Positions 43,046 to 51,491 of a stretch of DNA of 64,000 nucleotides are shown one piece after another. Each line of letters starts with the position of its first letter. Within the stretch, counting starts at the first letter, position 1. Both the position numbers and the translations under genes were made by a program. This DNA is from Thermoguttaceae bacterium (lineage in GTDB: Bacteria > Planctomycetota > Planctomycetia > Pirellulales > Thermoguttaceae): positions 1 through 64,000 of the forward strand of contig JANXBW010000021.1 in assembly GCA_025060325.1 (NCBI GenBank), read 5' to 3'. Below the pieces are notes generated by a model that saw nothing but the letters and a program-made list of their open reading frames with translations, made no database searches and had not been told where the DNA came from.

Positions 43046-45565
43046 TCACTTTGGCTGTGAAGATCGCCTCTCCGCGGAACGGAGAGTTTCTGTCTTAGGA
43101 TCTCGCGGCGCTGCCGGGGGCGGCTCCTGTGGTAAGAGGAATACCGGTGCTTGCTCCGCTTGCGGGGGAGGAAGAGGGCTTTCGGTCCCAAGGGTGGAAA
43201 CCGCAGGGCCTATGGGACCAAGGGGGCCGGCCACTGCCTCGCGGAGAGCGATCGCTTCTTCAAGGTGGGGGTCAAAGTGGAGGGCAAGCTCGGCCAATCG
43301 GCGTGCCCGTTGACAATCGCCCGCTTTCCAAGCCGATTCCGCCAGGCGGAAGAATCGGCGGGCGACGTTTCGCCGGCCAAGGGGGGTGGATAGCTCGGCG
43401 GCTACAGCGAACTGCTGGTCGAAGCGGGCCTTTGCCTCCAGAGCTTGCTGCCAGGCTTCCGCATCGCCGATTATGTGCGGCGTGATAAGCACGATAATCT
43501 CTTCCCGGAGCTGCTGACTTGATCGGCTGCGAAACAACGCCCCGACCCAAGGGATATTACCTAGGACCGGGATTTGCGAGCCGCCCGAAGATAGTTCGTG
43601 GCGAATAAGCCCCCCTATGACCACCGTGGCTCCGTCGGGCACTAAGACATTAGTTGTCACCTGAGTGATGTCTTTTTGTGGCACGGTAAAACCGGCCAGC
43701 TCCCGCACATCGCCGTCGGAAAGCTCCGGGTGGACCTCCAGGCGAACCATCTTGTCCCCCAGCACGAATGGCCGGATGCGTAAAAGCGTGCCGGTGTCCA
43801 AAAATTCGACACTCTGGGAGGCGGCGGTTTCCGTGATAGTCGTGCTGACATAGCCCTGCTCTTTTCCGATCTGAATCTCCGCCCGATGTTTGTTGAGTAC
43901 AAGAAGCCGTGGTGCCGCGATGACATTGGTGTCGCGAATCTGCTGCAAAGCCGACACAAAAGAGCTGATACTGCCGTCCAGAAAGGCTACCTTTAGCCCT
44001 GCGTCGAAACGAATATCGGCCAAAGAGGCCGGGGGATCTTCCCAGCCGAGGCGGAAGCGTGGACGGTTCCGGAAAAGTTCGAAGTTGATCCCAAGGGCAT
44101 CCTCGTCGTTGAGTCGCACAGCGAGGATCATTGCCTCGATGGCAACTTGGGGCGGTTTTTTGTCAACTTCTGCCACCAGTTGATCAAGTCGGGCAAGGAC
44201 CGACTCGTAATCGCGAACAATCACCACGTCGCCACCGGCATAGCTATCTCCGCCGGCTCGAGTGGCATCGGAGGCAATGCCGCTTTCGGCCGGGCTGGAA
44301 ACGCTCACAATCCCCACGCCAGTAGTGATGAGTGGCTGAAGCAGGGCTTGGAGTTCTTTGGCCGAGACAAATTTGGGCCGATAAACTCGCAATCCCAGCC
44401 CGCCGTGGATTTGGTCCATTTGTTCACATTCCTCGGCTGTGCCCACGAAGATGTAACCCTCGTATTGGCGGGCCACATAGCCGGTGGTGCGAAGAATGGC
44501 CTGCAGGGCTGCCTGCCAGTCTAAATCTCGCAAAGTAGCGGTAATTGTGCCTTGGACAGACTTGCTGACTAAGATGTTGACACCGGCCTGCCGGGCAAGG
44601 ATAGTCAACACGGTCCGGATTTCTTCGTTGTCGATTTCGATAAGGAGGGGGGAGCCTAGAGCCGGTGGGCTTGCGGGCGGGGCGGTACCCTCCGGCGATG
44701 GTGCTCGCTCCTGTGCGACTGGACGGACCTTGACCCGACTGGACGGGGCGAGCAGCTGGGGACTAGCGGATTCCGCTCCGTCTTGTGGACTAGGCGGGGA
44801 GGGAGGGGTACTTTCCGGGGCAGGCGTGGGATTGCCTTGGCTTGGTGCTTGAAGGCGGTTGGATAAAGTGGGCATTTCCGCCTCGGCGATAGAGCGGGGG
44901 CTCGCACAAGCTTGATCTTGAGGTTCGGTCGGGACTAGGAGCACATTAGTCGGAGCATTGGGTGGTTCCGCCCCGGTGGTTGGCTGGTTCGCAAACTCCT
45001 CTTGGGGTGTCTGGCTCTCCCCGAGGTTTGGATGGGCAACCGGGTTTGTCGTGGATGAAACAGGCGGATCAGTATGGGCCCGAGTTTCGGCTAAGGCCAC
45101 GGTCTTGCCAGTTGGAGACCGATCAGCGGGCGGCCCACCGGCGGATTCTCCTTGGCGGATTTCGGCTGCAGGCGGAGGTGCTGCGGGGGCGTCTGTCTGC
45201 GGGTCATCAGCAATTTCGGCCTTTAAGTCGTGGATGGAAGATCCAGGGGGCCGGCTGGAGAGGGAGCTATTTTCCGGATGATGGAGCGTTAAGGCCGATT
45301 CGGCAGTGGACGAATCGTGGGAACGATTGATTATGTTGGGAGAAGGGGCGTTTTCTTGTAAAGCTCCTTGGGGTCTTCTGCCCCGTTTACCTTCCGCAAA
45401 TATGTTGACGCGGTCAGCCGAGGTAGTGCACTGGCCGGCCGCTTTCGGCCCAGTTGAGTGGCGGAGGAATGTTAGCTCCGGCCCTTTCTGGCTAATTGCA
45501 AGGGCAAGGACAATCCCAGCCGCCACGGAAAGTATGCTAACGATAAGACTTATCCAGCGATTCAT
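43046..45565 (-). CDS. Secretin (type IV pilus / type II secretion outer-membrane channel)
   Basis: The start at 45565 (MNRWISLIVSILSVAAGIVL) is preferred over a GTG at 45604, as GGAAG precedes it. The product has an N-terminal hydrophobic segment and then about 270 residues rich in Pro, Ser, Thr and Ala. An STN-type domain follows (about 300-380, IDNEEIRTVLTILARQAGVN), then N1-like domains, then the secretin barrel domain with VLVPDGATVVIGGLIRHELS and IPVLGNIPWVGALFRSRSSQ, ending REEIIVLITPHIIGDAE. A short helical tail follows. It forms the outer-membrane ring. The long Pro/Ser linker is unusual and may span the wide planctomycete periplasm. PilQ and GspD cannot be told apart here. Confidence 0.93.
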   Translation of the reverse strand: MNRWISLIVSILSVAAGIVLALAISQKGPELTFLRHSTGPKAAGQCTTSADRVNIFAEGKRGRRPQGALQENAPSPNIINRSHDSSTAESALTLHHPENSSLSSRPPGSSIHDLKAEIADDPQTDAPAAPPPAAEIRQGESAGGPPADRSPTGKTVALAETRAHTDPPVSSTTNPVAHPNLGESQTPQEEFANQPTTGAEPPNAPTNVLLVPTEPQDQACASPRSIAEAEMPTLSNRLQAPSQGNPTPAPESTPPSPPSPQDGAESASPQLLAPSSRVKVRPVAQERAPSPEGTAPPASPPALGSPLLIEIDNEEIRTVLTILARQAGVNILVSKSVQGTITATLRDLDWQAALQAILRTTGYVARQYEGYIFVGTAEECEQMDQIHGGLGLRVYRPKFVSAKELQALLQPLITTGVGIVSVSSPAESGIASDATRAGGDSYAGGDVVIVRDYESVLARLDQLVAEVDKKPPQVAIEAMILAVRLNDEDALGINFELFRNRPRFRLGWEDPPASLADIRFDAGLKVAFLDGSISSFVSALQQIRDTNVIAAPRLLVLNKHRAEIQIGKEQGYVSTTITETAASQSVEFLDTGTLLRIRPFVLGDKMVRLEVHPELSDGDVRELAGFTVPQKDITQVTTNVLVPDGATVVIGGLIRHELSSGGSQIPVLGNIPWVGALFRSRSSQQLREEIIVLITPHIIGDAEAWQQALEAKARFDQQFAVAAELSTPLGRRNVARRFFRLAESAWKAGDCQRARRLAELALHFDPHLEEAIALREAVAGPLGPIGPAVSTLGTESPLPPPQAEQAPVFLLPQEPPPAAPRDPKTETLRSAERRSSQPK

Positions 45566-45679
45566 GCCGCTTCCATGCTGCCGGTGCTTCCTGACTAAAC
45601 TCACTCAATCGAAACCGGTCGACTCTCTTTTAAGCGGCCGCCCTAATGAGAAAATTCAGCCCTTTCCCCCAGTGGATGT

Positions 45680-46489
45680 TTACAGACTGTGATCGCCATG
45701 GCTTGCCGTCGCGGGGCGGCCGCCGATGTCAATCCGTATCCGGGGCTCCTTCGAGCCAACGGGAAGGCGAATGATGCGATCTTCCTTTCGCAAGACAATT
45801 TCGCCCGGCTCGATGGCGGTTAGCTCAAATTCTTCCTCGCGCTCGCCTGTGCGGAGGGCAACACGCGGGGAAGGCTGGCCCGGCTCAAGGACTAGAAGAC
45901 GATTATCCACCACAGCCGCCCGAAGGCCCTTGCTGATGACCACAGCGCGAACCACGGGCAAGGGTTGAGCCACGGCTGTCCCCTGCAGGCCGCCACGGGC
46001 GAGCTCCGTCGATGGCCCGGTAGGTTCTTCTGATGGTATGCCCGGGCACGACCCTTCCCTCGACGCCTCGGAGACCGGTGATTCCGCTGGCCGGAAGGGA
46101 TTCTCCAGTTGACTTAAGTCGGGGAGCCCTGCCAGACTGGCCTGGGAGAGGAAGCGTTCCAGCTGGTCAATCCAGGGAAAACCCCCGGGTACTTGGGCAT
46201 TTGTTTTGACGGGGGCCACGGTCCCCTGGGCCTGACCCAGTTGGCTGCCCCCTTTGGCACCGGCCGGGCCGGAGCCCGGTTCGCCGGTCGGATTGTTGAC
46301 TTTGACGAGGCTGGCGGTCTGTTGACCGCCCATCAGATGCGTAAGGCGTGGTCCCCAAATGACCGCCGCCACAAGGAGGAGGACGCCAAGAACCGCGGCC
46401 TTTGCCGGTTGGAGGGCGACCTCCCGGCGCAGCCGACCGACGATTTCCGCTAACACTTGGTTGCCTAGCTCAACCTGAGAAGCCGACAT
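45680..46489 (-). CDS. PilP/GspC-like inner-membrane protein
   Basis: The 269-aa product has a single helix at about 33-47 (AVLGVLLLVAAVIWG) and then a Pro/Gly/Ser-rich periplasmic linker. A C-terminal beta domain runs from about 185 to 260 (VVRAVVISKGLRAAVVDNRL, LVLEPGQPSPRVALRTGERE, FELTAIEPGEIVLRKEDRII). That domain pattern matches the homology region of GspC or PilP, which contacts the secretin N0 domain. It lies 75 bases upstream of the secretin gene on the same strand. The ribosome site is poor, but the position within the cluster supports it. Confidence 0.75.
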   Translation of the reverse strand: MSASQVELGNQVLAEIVGRLRREVALQPAKAAVLGVLLLVAAVIWGPRLTHLMGGQQTASLVKVNNPTGEPGSGPAGAKGGSQLGQAQGTVAPVKTNAQVPGGFPWIDQLERFLSQASLAGLPDLSQLENPFRPAESPVSEASREGSCPGIPSEEPTGPSTELARGGLQGTAVAQPLPVVRAVVISKGLRAAVVDNRLLVLEPGQPSPRVALRTGEREEEFELTAIEPGEIVLRKEDRIIRLPVGSKEPRIRIDIGGRPATASHGDHSL

Positions 46490-46901
46490 CTTTTACAACT
46501 GCTTTGACCGTTTTCACCAGCCTAATGGGGGGAACTTTTTGGCAATCCCGGTCCTAAAACACAGATAGAGACCTCTTCTGCCGGGCCGGACTGCTACCAC
46601 GTAGGTTGCCTCACCCCCGAAACCACCCAAGCCTTCGGCCAACCCGAGAATCCCCGAACTTTGTTTCCTGGAAAAGTTTAGCTTTTTTGCCGACAAAGGG
46701 CGTTATCAGACGGCGGAGCGTTCACGAGGTTGGTAAGATAAAACCGCAATGATAAGATGTTTAGTAAATCAAGAAAGTTTCTCAATTTTTTCGAGCTGCT
46801 TCGTAATAGAAAAACCTCCGAAGGAGCTGGTTTTTGGCCAACAGAGACGAGTGTTCGCCTCGACAAGCGAAAGATGTTCTGTACCTCGGCGGTGCCGCCC
46901 T
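46490..46901. other. Spacer inside the pilus cluster with bidirectional terminator
   Basis: This unusually long and AT-rich gap separates the pilO-like gene from the secretin part of the cluster. It carries a bidirectional terminator at 46811-46835. A new promoter for the downstream genes is expected between 46500 and 46800; TTGAGA-type elements occur there but no pair is convincing. Confidence 0.6.
46811..46835. terminator. Bidirectional terminator-like hairpin within the pilus cluster
   Basis: AAAACCTCC-GAA-GGAGCTGGTTTTT forms a CTCC/GGAG hairpin with flanking A and T runs able to pair. T runs follow the stem on both strands. It lies about 70 bases after the pilO-like gene end. Confidence 0.55.
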
Positions 46902-47501
46902 TTATCTATCGGCAGCGTCGCCCGCTTTTTCCCCAATCACTTGAGAAAATTGCTCGCTTGAGTCTTGGTTTGTTTTTTCTTCGCAAATTGCCTCAATCTC
47001 TAATTCCTCCCCTTTTGGCTCCTTTGTGCGACAAGAAAGTTCCACGACGAAAGGTGCCCCCGGGTTACTCTCCAATTTTCGTAGAAACTGGACACACTGG
47101 GGGAAGGATCCTTTCCAGGTAATTTGGAGAGATTCGGCCGAGCTGCTAAGCGATGTTTCGCTGGTTTGGCGCAGTGGAGAAAGCTGGGTGAGGGTGATTC
47201 CTGTGCTGCTAGCGGCCTCAATCACGGTGGAAAGGAGGTCTAAACGCCCGCCGGATAGGCCAGCACTTGGCGTAACCTGCGCTAGGAGTCCCTCCGCCCG
47301 GCCAAGTGCCGACCTCAGGGAAACCACTTCAGCGCTCAGCCTGGCTTCTTCTTCCCAAAGATGGCCCGTCCGAGCCAGTTCGGCCCGAAGTCGGCTGATT
47401 TCTTTGTGGCGGGGCAATACCCCAATTACAAACCAGCCAGCGACTGCCCCCAAAGCGAGCAGGACCGCGACGATTTGTCGTTTCTCTTCAACCGGGAACA
47501 T
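46902..47501 (-). CDS. pilO: PilO-like pilus alignment protein
   Basis: The start at 47501 (MFPVEEKRQIVAVL) is preceded by GGAAAA; an in-frame GTG at 47534 adds 11 residues. A membrane helix at about 10-28 is followed by a coiled-coil segment (RLRAELARTGHLWEEEARLS) and a ferredoxin-like alpha-beta part (STGITLTQLSPL, LQITWKGSFPQCVQFLRKLE, GAPFVVELSCRTK). This matches PilO, which pairs with PilN to link the PilM ring to PilP and the secretin. Assignment rests on topology plus neighbourhood, since sequence motifs are weak in this family. Confidence 0.75.
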   Translation of the reverse strand: MFPVEEKRQIVAVLLALGAVAGWFVIGVLPRHKEISRLRAELARTGHLWEEEARLSAEVVSLRSALGRAEGLLAQVTPSAGLSGGRLDLLSTVIEAASSTGITLTQLSPLRQTSETSLSSSAESLQITWKGSFPQCVQFLRKLESNPGAPFVVELSCRTKEPKGEELEIEAICEEKTNQDSSEQFSQVIGEKAGDAADR

Positions 47502-47778
47502 CTGTTGTCGTTTTTCCGTTCCAAGGGGTACCAAAGCTGCTCCGTTTGTCGGTTAGCCAGTTCCCGTCTACCTGAGCTCGATCAAACTTTCGGATTAGCA
47601 AGTGGCCTGCCAGCAGTAACGCATCGACCTGTGAGTTGACAAATCTTCGCTTAATTCATCCTTCTGGGGAACCTCCGGGCCGAGCCGTCGGCCTTAAGGA
47701 GCCCTGCACTTAGTCGGAGGAAGACACCCGGAGTTTCCCTGAAACAGCCGAAATTCTTTCCGCCGGTAATTCACCTCC

Positions 47779-48516
47779 TTACAGTCCGCCCTTTGCAATT
47801 GCCTGACCGGGGTTTGTTTTGGCCTGGGCAACCGCCGATGGTAGGGGGTCAAGCGGTTCGGCAAGCGCGTGGGGCGACAGTTTCAAAACGATTTCAAACT
47901 CAAGGCACTTGGGGCGGCTTGGGTCTGCCTGGAGTCGAACGATTTGGACGCCGCCGGTAGCCGGGTGCCTCTCAATTTGCTTGACGTAAGCAACCAGCTG
48001 ATCAAGGGACCTCACCAACCCAATAAGGCGCACCTGGGTGGCAGGCGGAGGTTCCTCACCCTGGGAATAGTCGACAGAACCTTCCGATTGCATGGCTGGC
48101 CGATCGGAGGCAGAGCTCGCCGGGGACCTGGAGCGATCGGTGCCTATATGAATTTCCTCCCACCATAGATCCTTGGGCCGGATACTAGCAAGCCACGCGA
48201 TGATGTCGCTTCGCCGTTGCCAAGCCGAACTTCGCAGAAACTCCCGAGCGCGGGCTTCGGCTGTTGCCAAGGCCTCACGCAGCCTTTTGCCTTCCGCTTC
48301 GAGCTCGGCTTTTCGCTTGGCAACATGCTGGGTCGCCGCGGATACCTGTCGCAGGCGGGCAAGCTCGTATTCCAGCCACCACTGGACAGCCACGACTGCA
48401 CCGGCCAGGATGACAACAACAAGACAGCGTGGCCGCATATGCCGGCACGCTTGGCACCGACGTTTATAATCTTCCGGAAGGAAGTCGATTTGGAATTCGG
48501 CGGTTTCGGGTCTCAT
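47779..48516 (-). CDS. pilN: PilN-like fimbrial assembly protein
   Basis: The 245-aa product starts with the PilN cytoplasmic motif IDFLPEDYKRR, which inserts into PilM. A helix at about 31-48 (LVVVILAGAVVAVQWWL) follows, then coiled coil (AKRKAELEAEGKRLREALAT) and a periplasmic alpha-beta domain that includes IIAWLASIRPKDLWWEEIHI and VRLIGLVRSLDQLVAYVKQI. The ATG overlaps the stop of pilM by four bases (ATGA), a sign of translational coupling. The gap to the next gene (pilO-like) is 277 bases, unusually wide for such a unit. Confidence 0.85.
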   Translation of the reverse strand: MRPETAEFQIDFLPEDYKRRCQACRHMRPRCLVVVILAGAVVAVQWWLEYELARLRQVSAATQHVAKRKAELEAEGKRLREALATAEARAREFLRSSAWQRRSDIIAWLASIRPKDLWWEEIHIGTDRSRSPASSASDRPAMQSEGSVDYSQGEEPPPATQVRLIGLVRSLDQLVAYVKQIERHPATGGVQIVRLQADPSRPKCLEFEIVLKLSPHALAEPLDPLPSAVAQAKTNPGQAIAKGGL

Positions 48517-49574
48517 CTGTTAACTTTCGACAAAGCCAGGCCCAAGGCGATGTCCCATCGACCTGGGATGCCTGCGGTAGGTGCATTTTTAAACGGCAGG
48601 AAGGGATTCCCTGCGCGCACCGGGACGCCTAGGCGCCGTGAGAGGACTTCTGCATGGTCGGCCGTTGCTTCCGCGCCGCTGAGGATGATTTCTCGGGGAG
48701 CTTGGCCGCGAAATGTCACCGAGCAGTAGCGAAGACAAAGCGCCACTTCGGCAGCCAGTCTTTCGAGCGGGGCGACCGTGGCCTGGGCAATAGCGGCCGA
48801 AAGTTCCGGGTCACGATTATCCTGTCGCCGATCACCTTGATGTCGACGCAAGGCGGCCGCCTCCTCTACTGACAGACCGAGCGACCGGGCCACCGCTTCG
48901 TCAAAATGCCCGGAGGTAACCTCCACGGATTTGACAAAATACGGTTGCTCGCGGCTTCCTGCGACGACAAGGGTGCCGGTTTCGCGAACACTCACAAAAG
49001 CGATAGGTTGTTGACGATCGGCCTCCCGTCGGAGCTGAAAGCGATAGCAGCGAAGAAGGGCTGCCGGATGCACATCGATGCCCTGGCAGCGTAAACCTGC
49101 TTCGTCCACAACGGCAAGCTTGTGTTCAATTGCCTTTCGCTGACAAGCAAAAACGATAACTTCCTGTCGGATGTTCTCCCCTTGCCGCACCGTTCCGGCG
49201 GGAACATACCGCAGTTCCATTTCTTCTAGGGGATAAGGTATGCGGTTTGCCACTTCCGCGCACACCGCTGCGTCAACATTGGCGGCGTCTTGAGGGAGGC
49301 GGATATTTTGGAGGAAAAGTTCGCCCGGGCCGAGACTAAGGTAAACATCTCTTCCGCGAAATCCCGCTTGCCGCCAGACTTGGCGCAAGAATGCTGCTTG
49401 TTGATGAGAATCGACCGCTTCGCCGTTTACTTTTTCGCCTGGGGCAAGCCGGCGCTCTGCCAAGCGGATGACTTCAAGCCGGGCCAGATCCAGTTGCACG
49501 AGGCGAAGGAGGCCCGCCGCCCATTCGGCGCCGACTACGCTAGCTCTCTTACCGGTAAGTAGGTGCCAGATCAT
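48513..49574 (-). CDS. pilM: PilM-like actin-fold pilus assembly ATPase homolog
   Basis: The 353-aa cytoplasmic product carries the actin-like phosphate and adenosine regions VVGAEWAAGLLRLVQLDLAR, VYLSLGPGELFLQNIRLPQD, IAFVSVRETGTLVVAGSREQ and EIILSGAEATADHAEVLSRR. Other PilM features include the segment EVANRIPYPLEEMELRYVPA. PilM forms a ring under the inner membrane that binds the N-terminal tail of PilN. It overlaps pilN by four bases and follows the pseudopilin gene by 34 bases, so these genes are probably one transcript. Confidence 0.88.
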   Translation of the reverse strand: MIWHLLTGKRASVVGAEWAAGLLRLVQLDLARLEVIRLAERRLAPGEKVNGEAVDSHQQAAFLRQVWRQAGFRGRDVYLSLGPGELFLQNIRLPQDAANVDAAVCAEVANRIPYPLEEMELRYVPAGTVRQGENIRQEVIVFACQRKAIEHKLAVVDEAGLRCQGIDVHPAALLRCYRFQLRREADRQQPIAFVSVRETGTLVVAGSREQPYFVKSVEVTSGHFDEAVARSLGLSVEEAAALRRHQGDRRQDNRDPELSAAIAQATVAPLERLAAEVALCLRYCSVTFRGQAPREIILSGAEATADHAEVLSRRLGVPVRAGNPFLPFKNAPTAGIPGRWDIALGLALSKVNR

Positions 49575-49608
49575 CGTGGCCCAGTTTTGCGTCCTTAGCT
49601 TTGAACAA

Positions 49609-50262
49609 CTACCGTGGTGGCGTTGTTGTGTAATTCCCTACCGGGGTGTCCGAAGGGCAAAAGGGTTCGCCGAGCTCACAACGTCCCGTCACGGCATCCA
49701 CTGTAAGCATAACCCGCCACTCGCGAGCACGTTGAGTTAAGCCCAGAACGATCGACACATTTTGGTCCCGATTAAGGCTGCCAAATGGAGTGAACTCGAC
49801 CGCCGCTTGCGATGCTGGCCCGGTGGGAAGCACGGTCAACACTCGCGCAGTTCGGCCGGCTTGGGGAATGTCGCTTAAGCGAAAGGCAAGTTGTCCCTCC
49901 TGTTGGCCCCCGGCCGTAAACGGCAAGGAGACCGGCAGTCGGCCAGGGGGATCCGGCACGATCGTGTACTGGTCCCCATCAGGTGCGAAAATGACGCGGT
50001 AGGTTTTGCCTTCCAAGAGGGCAAGACTCCGCGCCAAGGCCAAATCGGCGGCCAAAACTTCCCCCGCCACGCGAAGAAGTTCTGGCTCAGCGGTGTGGCT
50101 TGAAGGAATAAGAAGTCCCCCCGCCAGCGCAATGAGGACGATGACAATCAACAACTCGATAAGTGTCATTCCCGAATAATGGGAGCCAAGCAAAAGATGA
50201 GCGCAAGCGGGGAAGCGGCGAGATAAATCGTGCGGTGCTTGAGGGCCCAAAGCAGTGAACAA
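49609..50262 (-). CDS. GspH/FimT-type pseudopilin
   Basis: The prepilin peptidase site is clear: SG before MTLIELLIVIVLIALAGGLL (cleavage near 50169). A beta-rich GspH-like domain follows, with VIFAPDGDQYTIVPDPPGRL and VEFTPFGSLNRDQNVSIVLG. The start is uncertain: TTG 50262 behind AAGG gives a 31-residue leader, longer than usual; a GTG at 50406 would overlap the preceding gene by 61 bases. Glu at position 5 of the mature helix (TLIE) is kept, as needed for pilin ordering. It is the minor-pilin component of this cluster; no major pilin gene is in the window. Confidence 0.85.
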   Translation of the reverse strand: MFTALGPQAPHDLSRRFPACAHLLLGSHYSGMTLIELLIVIVLIALAGGLLIPSSHTAEPELLRVAGEVLAADLALARSLALLEGKTYRVIFAPDGDQYTIVPDPPGRLPVSLPFTAGGQQEGQLAFRLSDIPQAGRTARVLTVLPTGPASQAAVEFTPFGSLNRDQNVSIVLGLTQRAREWRVMLTVDAVTGRCELGEPFCPSDTPVGNYTTTPPR

Positions 50263-50344
50263 GATCCCTTTGTGCGACCTTGGGAGTAAGGTGCGATGGC
50301 GGCAGGAAATCTCCGGTTGTGCCGAGCTTTGATGAAGCCCGGCA

Positions 50345-50602
50345 CTATTTGGTAGTGTCTTTGGCCTCAGCTGCCGCCAGTTTTCGGAGTAGCTGCACCT
50401 GTTCACGAATCAAGTCATTTTGCTCGCGCAGTAAAGCCCGGATCGCTCGGAGCTCCTGGATCATCTCCGCCCGCTGTTCGAGGGGATTAGCCAAGGTGGC
50501 GGGTGTTCGGGTTTGGGCCACCGAAAGCTTCCCAAAAAAGCCTAGCATAAAAGCCGCACAGGCAGCACCCACAAGAAGAAGAGCCGTCAACTTCCGCAGC
50601 AT
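50345..50602 (-). CDS. Small secreted or membrane-anchored protein, 85 aa
   Basis: The start at 50602 follows AAGGGAG with seven bases spacing; earlier in-frame ATGs lack this. A hydrophobic segment (LTALLLVGAACAAFMLGFFG) serves as signal or anchor and is followed by a charged helix EMIQELRAIRALLREQNDLI and another helix, likely a short coiled coil. The function is unknown. It is the first gene of the minus-strand pilus/secretion set and may be a structural helper. Confidence 0.7.
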   Translation of the reverse strand: MLRKLTALLLVGAACAAFMLGFFGKLSVAQTRTPATLANPLEQRAEMIQELRAIRALLREQNDLIREQVQLLRKLAAAEAKDTTK

Positions 50603-50963
50603 CGGAGTTCTCCCTTCTTGCAAATAATCATAGCGCATTGTGTTGCTCATTTACCGGCTTATTTTACCGGCCCTCCGGCCCGCCTTGCTTGTGGGGATTA
50701 AGCGTGTTTGCTTAGGGGCAGTGGTAAGTATTTTTAGTTGAGCGTATGCCCGGCCGGGTTAGCAAAATTCCGCGCAACCCCTAATCGTTTTACGAAGGGA
50801 GGACGTCGGAGAGGGCAGCAGGGTGTTTATTTTTGAGCACAGTGTCTCTTTTGGGCAACTTTGGAGCTGCGACTTTGTTTGCCATTTTGAGCCCTGGCAG
50901 AGGGTCGTGTCTGCGCCCTAAGTCATTTTCTTCGGAGGGGAACCTCTCGCTTGCGACACTATC
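50603..50963. other. Spacer upstream of the pilus cluster
   Basis: This region would hold the cluster promoter on the minus strand; TTTACCGGC is repeated twice near 50650-50675 but no clear promoter is found. No gene is recognised. Confidence 0.45.
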
Positions 50964-51491
50964 CTACAGCGGCAGGCCGAGGACTCGGAGAAAGTGAACA
51001 AGAAAAAGTATAGTACCGATCAAAGCCACCCCAAGGGCCGCCACAAGGACTGCCCCACTTCCAATATCAAGAGCATCCCGAATCTGTGGATCATAATCGT
51101 TGCGAATAGCCCGAGCCAATCGCTCAAAAGCGCTGTTGAACATTTCCGCCGTCCACACCACGACGATACATAGTCCCACAACCAACCATTCGACAAGGGA
51201 CAGGCGGAAGACTGCCGCCGCCACTAGGGCAGCAATGGTAAACAAACCGTGCACAAGAAAGCTATTCTGGCCCCAAATCCCCAGAGCTACCCCCCGAAAA
51301 GCATCGCGGAATTTTTCCGGCCAAGAGCGTTTTCGCCGCCAAAGCGGCTCGAAACTCCCGGTCGGCGGCTCCGAGTGGTCTGGATCGACGCTTTCCGTTG
51401 ATGGTTGCTCCCCTCGCTGCGGGGAGTGCTCGGAGTCTTGAGCGGACCAAGACATAATCGCGGAGATTTCAGCCGTTTGAACTGAGTTCAT
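50964..51491 (-). CDS. dgkA: Diacylglycerol kinase, DgkA type
   Basis: The small integral membrane kinase phosphorylates diacylglycerol or undecaprenol at the inner membrane. After a hydrophilic 60-residue N-terminus come three helices, including LVHGLFTIAALVAAAVFRLS, WLVVGLCIVVVWTAEMFNSA and GSGAVLVAALGVALIGTILF. The catalytic and metal motif WTAEMFNSAFERLARAI and the following RDALDIGSGAVL match the family (E, N-S-A, E and K/R-D pattern). The N-terminal extension is longer than in typical DgkA. A dyad repeat lies 70-115 bases upstream of the ATG. Confidence 0.9.
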   Translation of the reverse strand: MNSVQTAEISAIMSWSAQDSEHSPQRGEQPSTESVDPDHSEPPTGSFEPLWRRKRSWPEKFRDAFRGVALGIWGQNSFLVHGLFTIAALVAAAVFRLSLVEWLVVGLCIVVVWTAEMFNSAFERLARAIRNDYDPQIRDALDIGSGAVLVAALGVALIGTILFLVHFLRVLGLPL

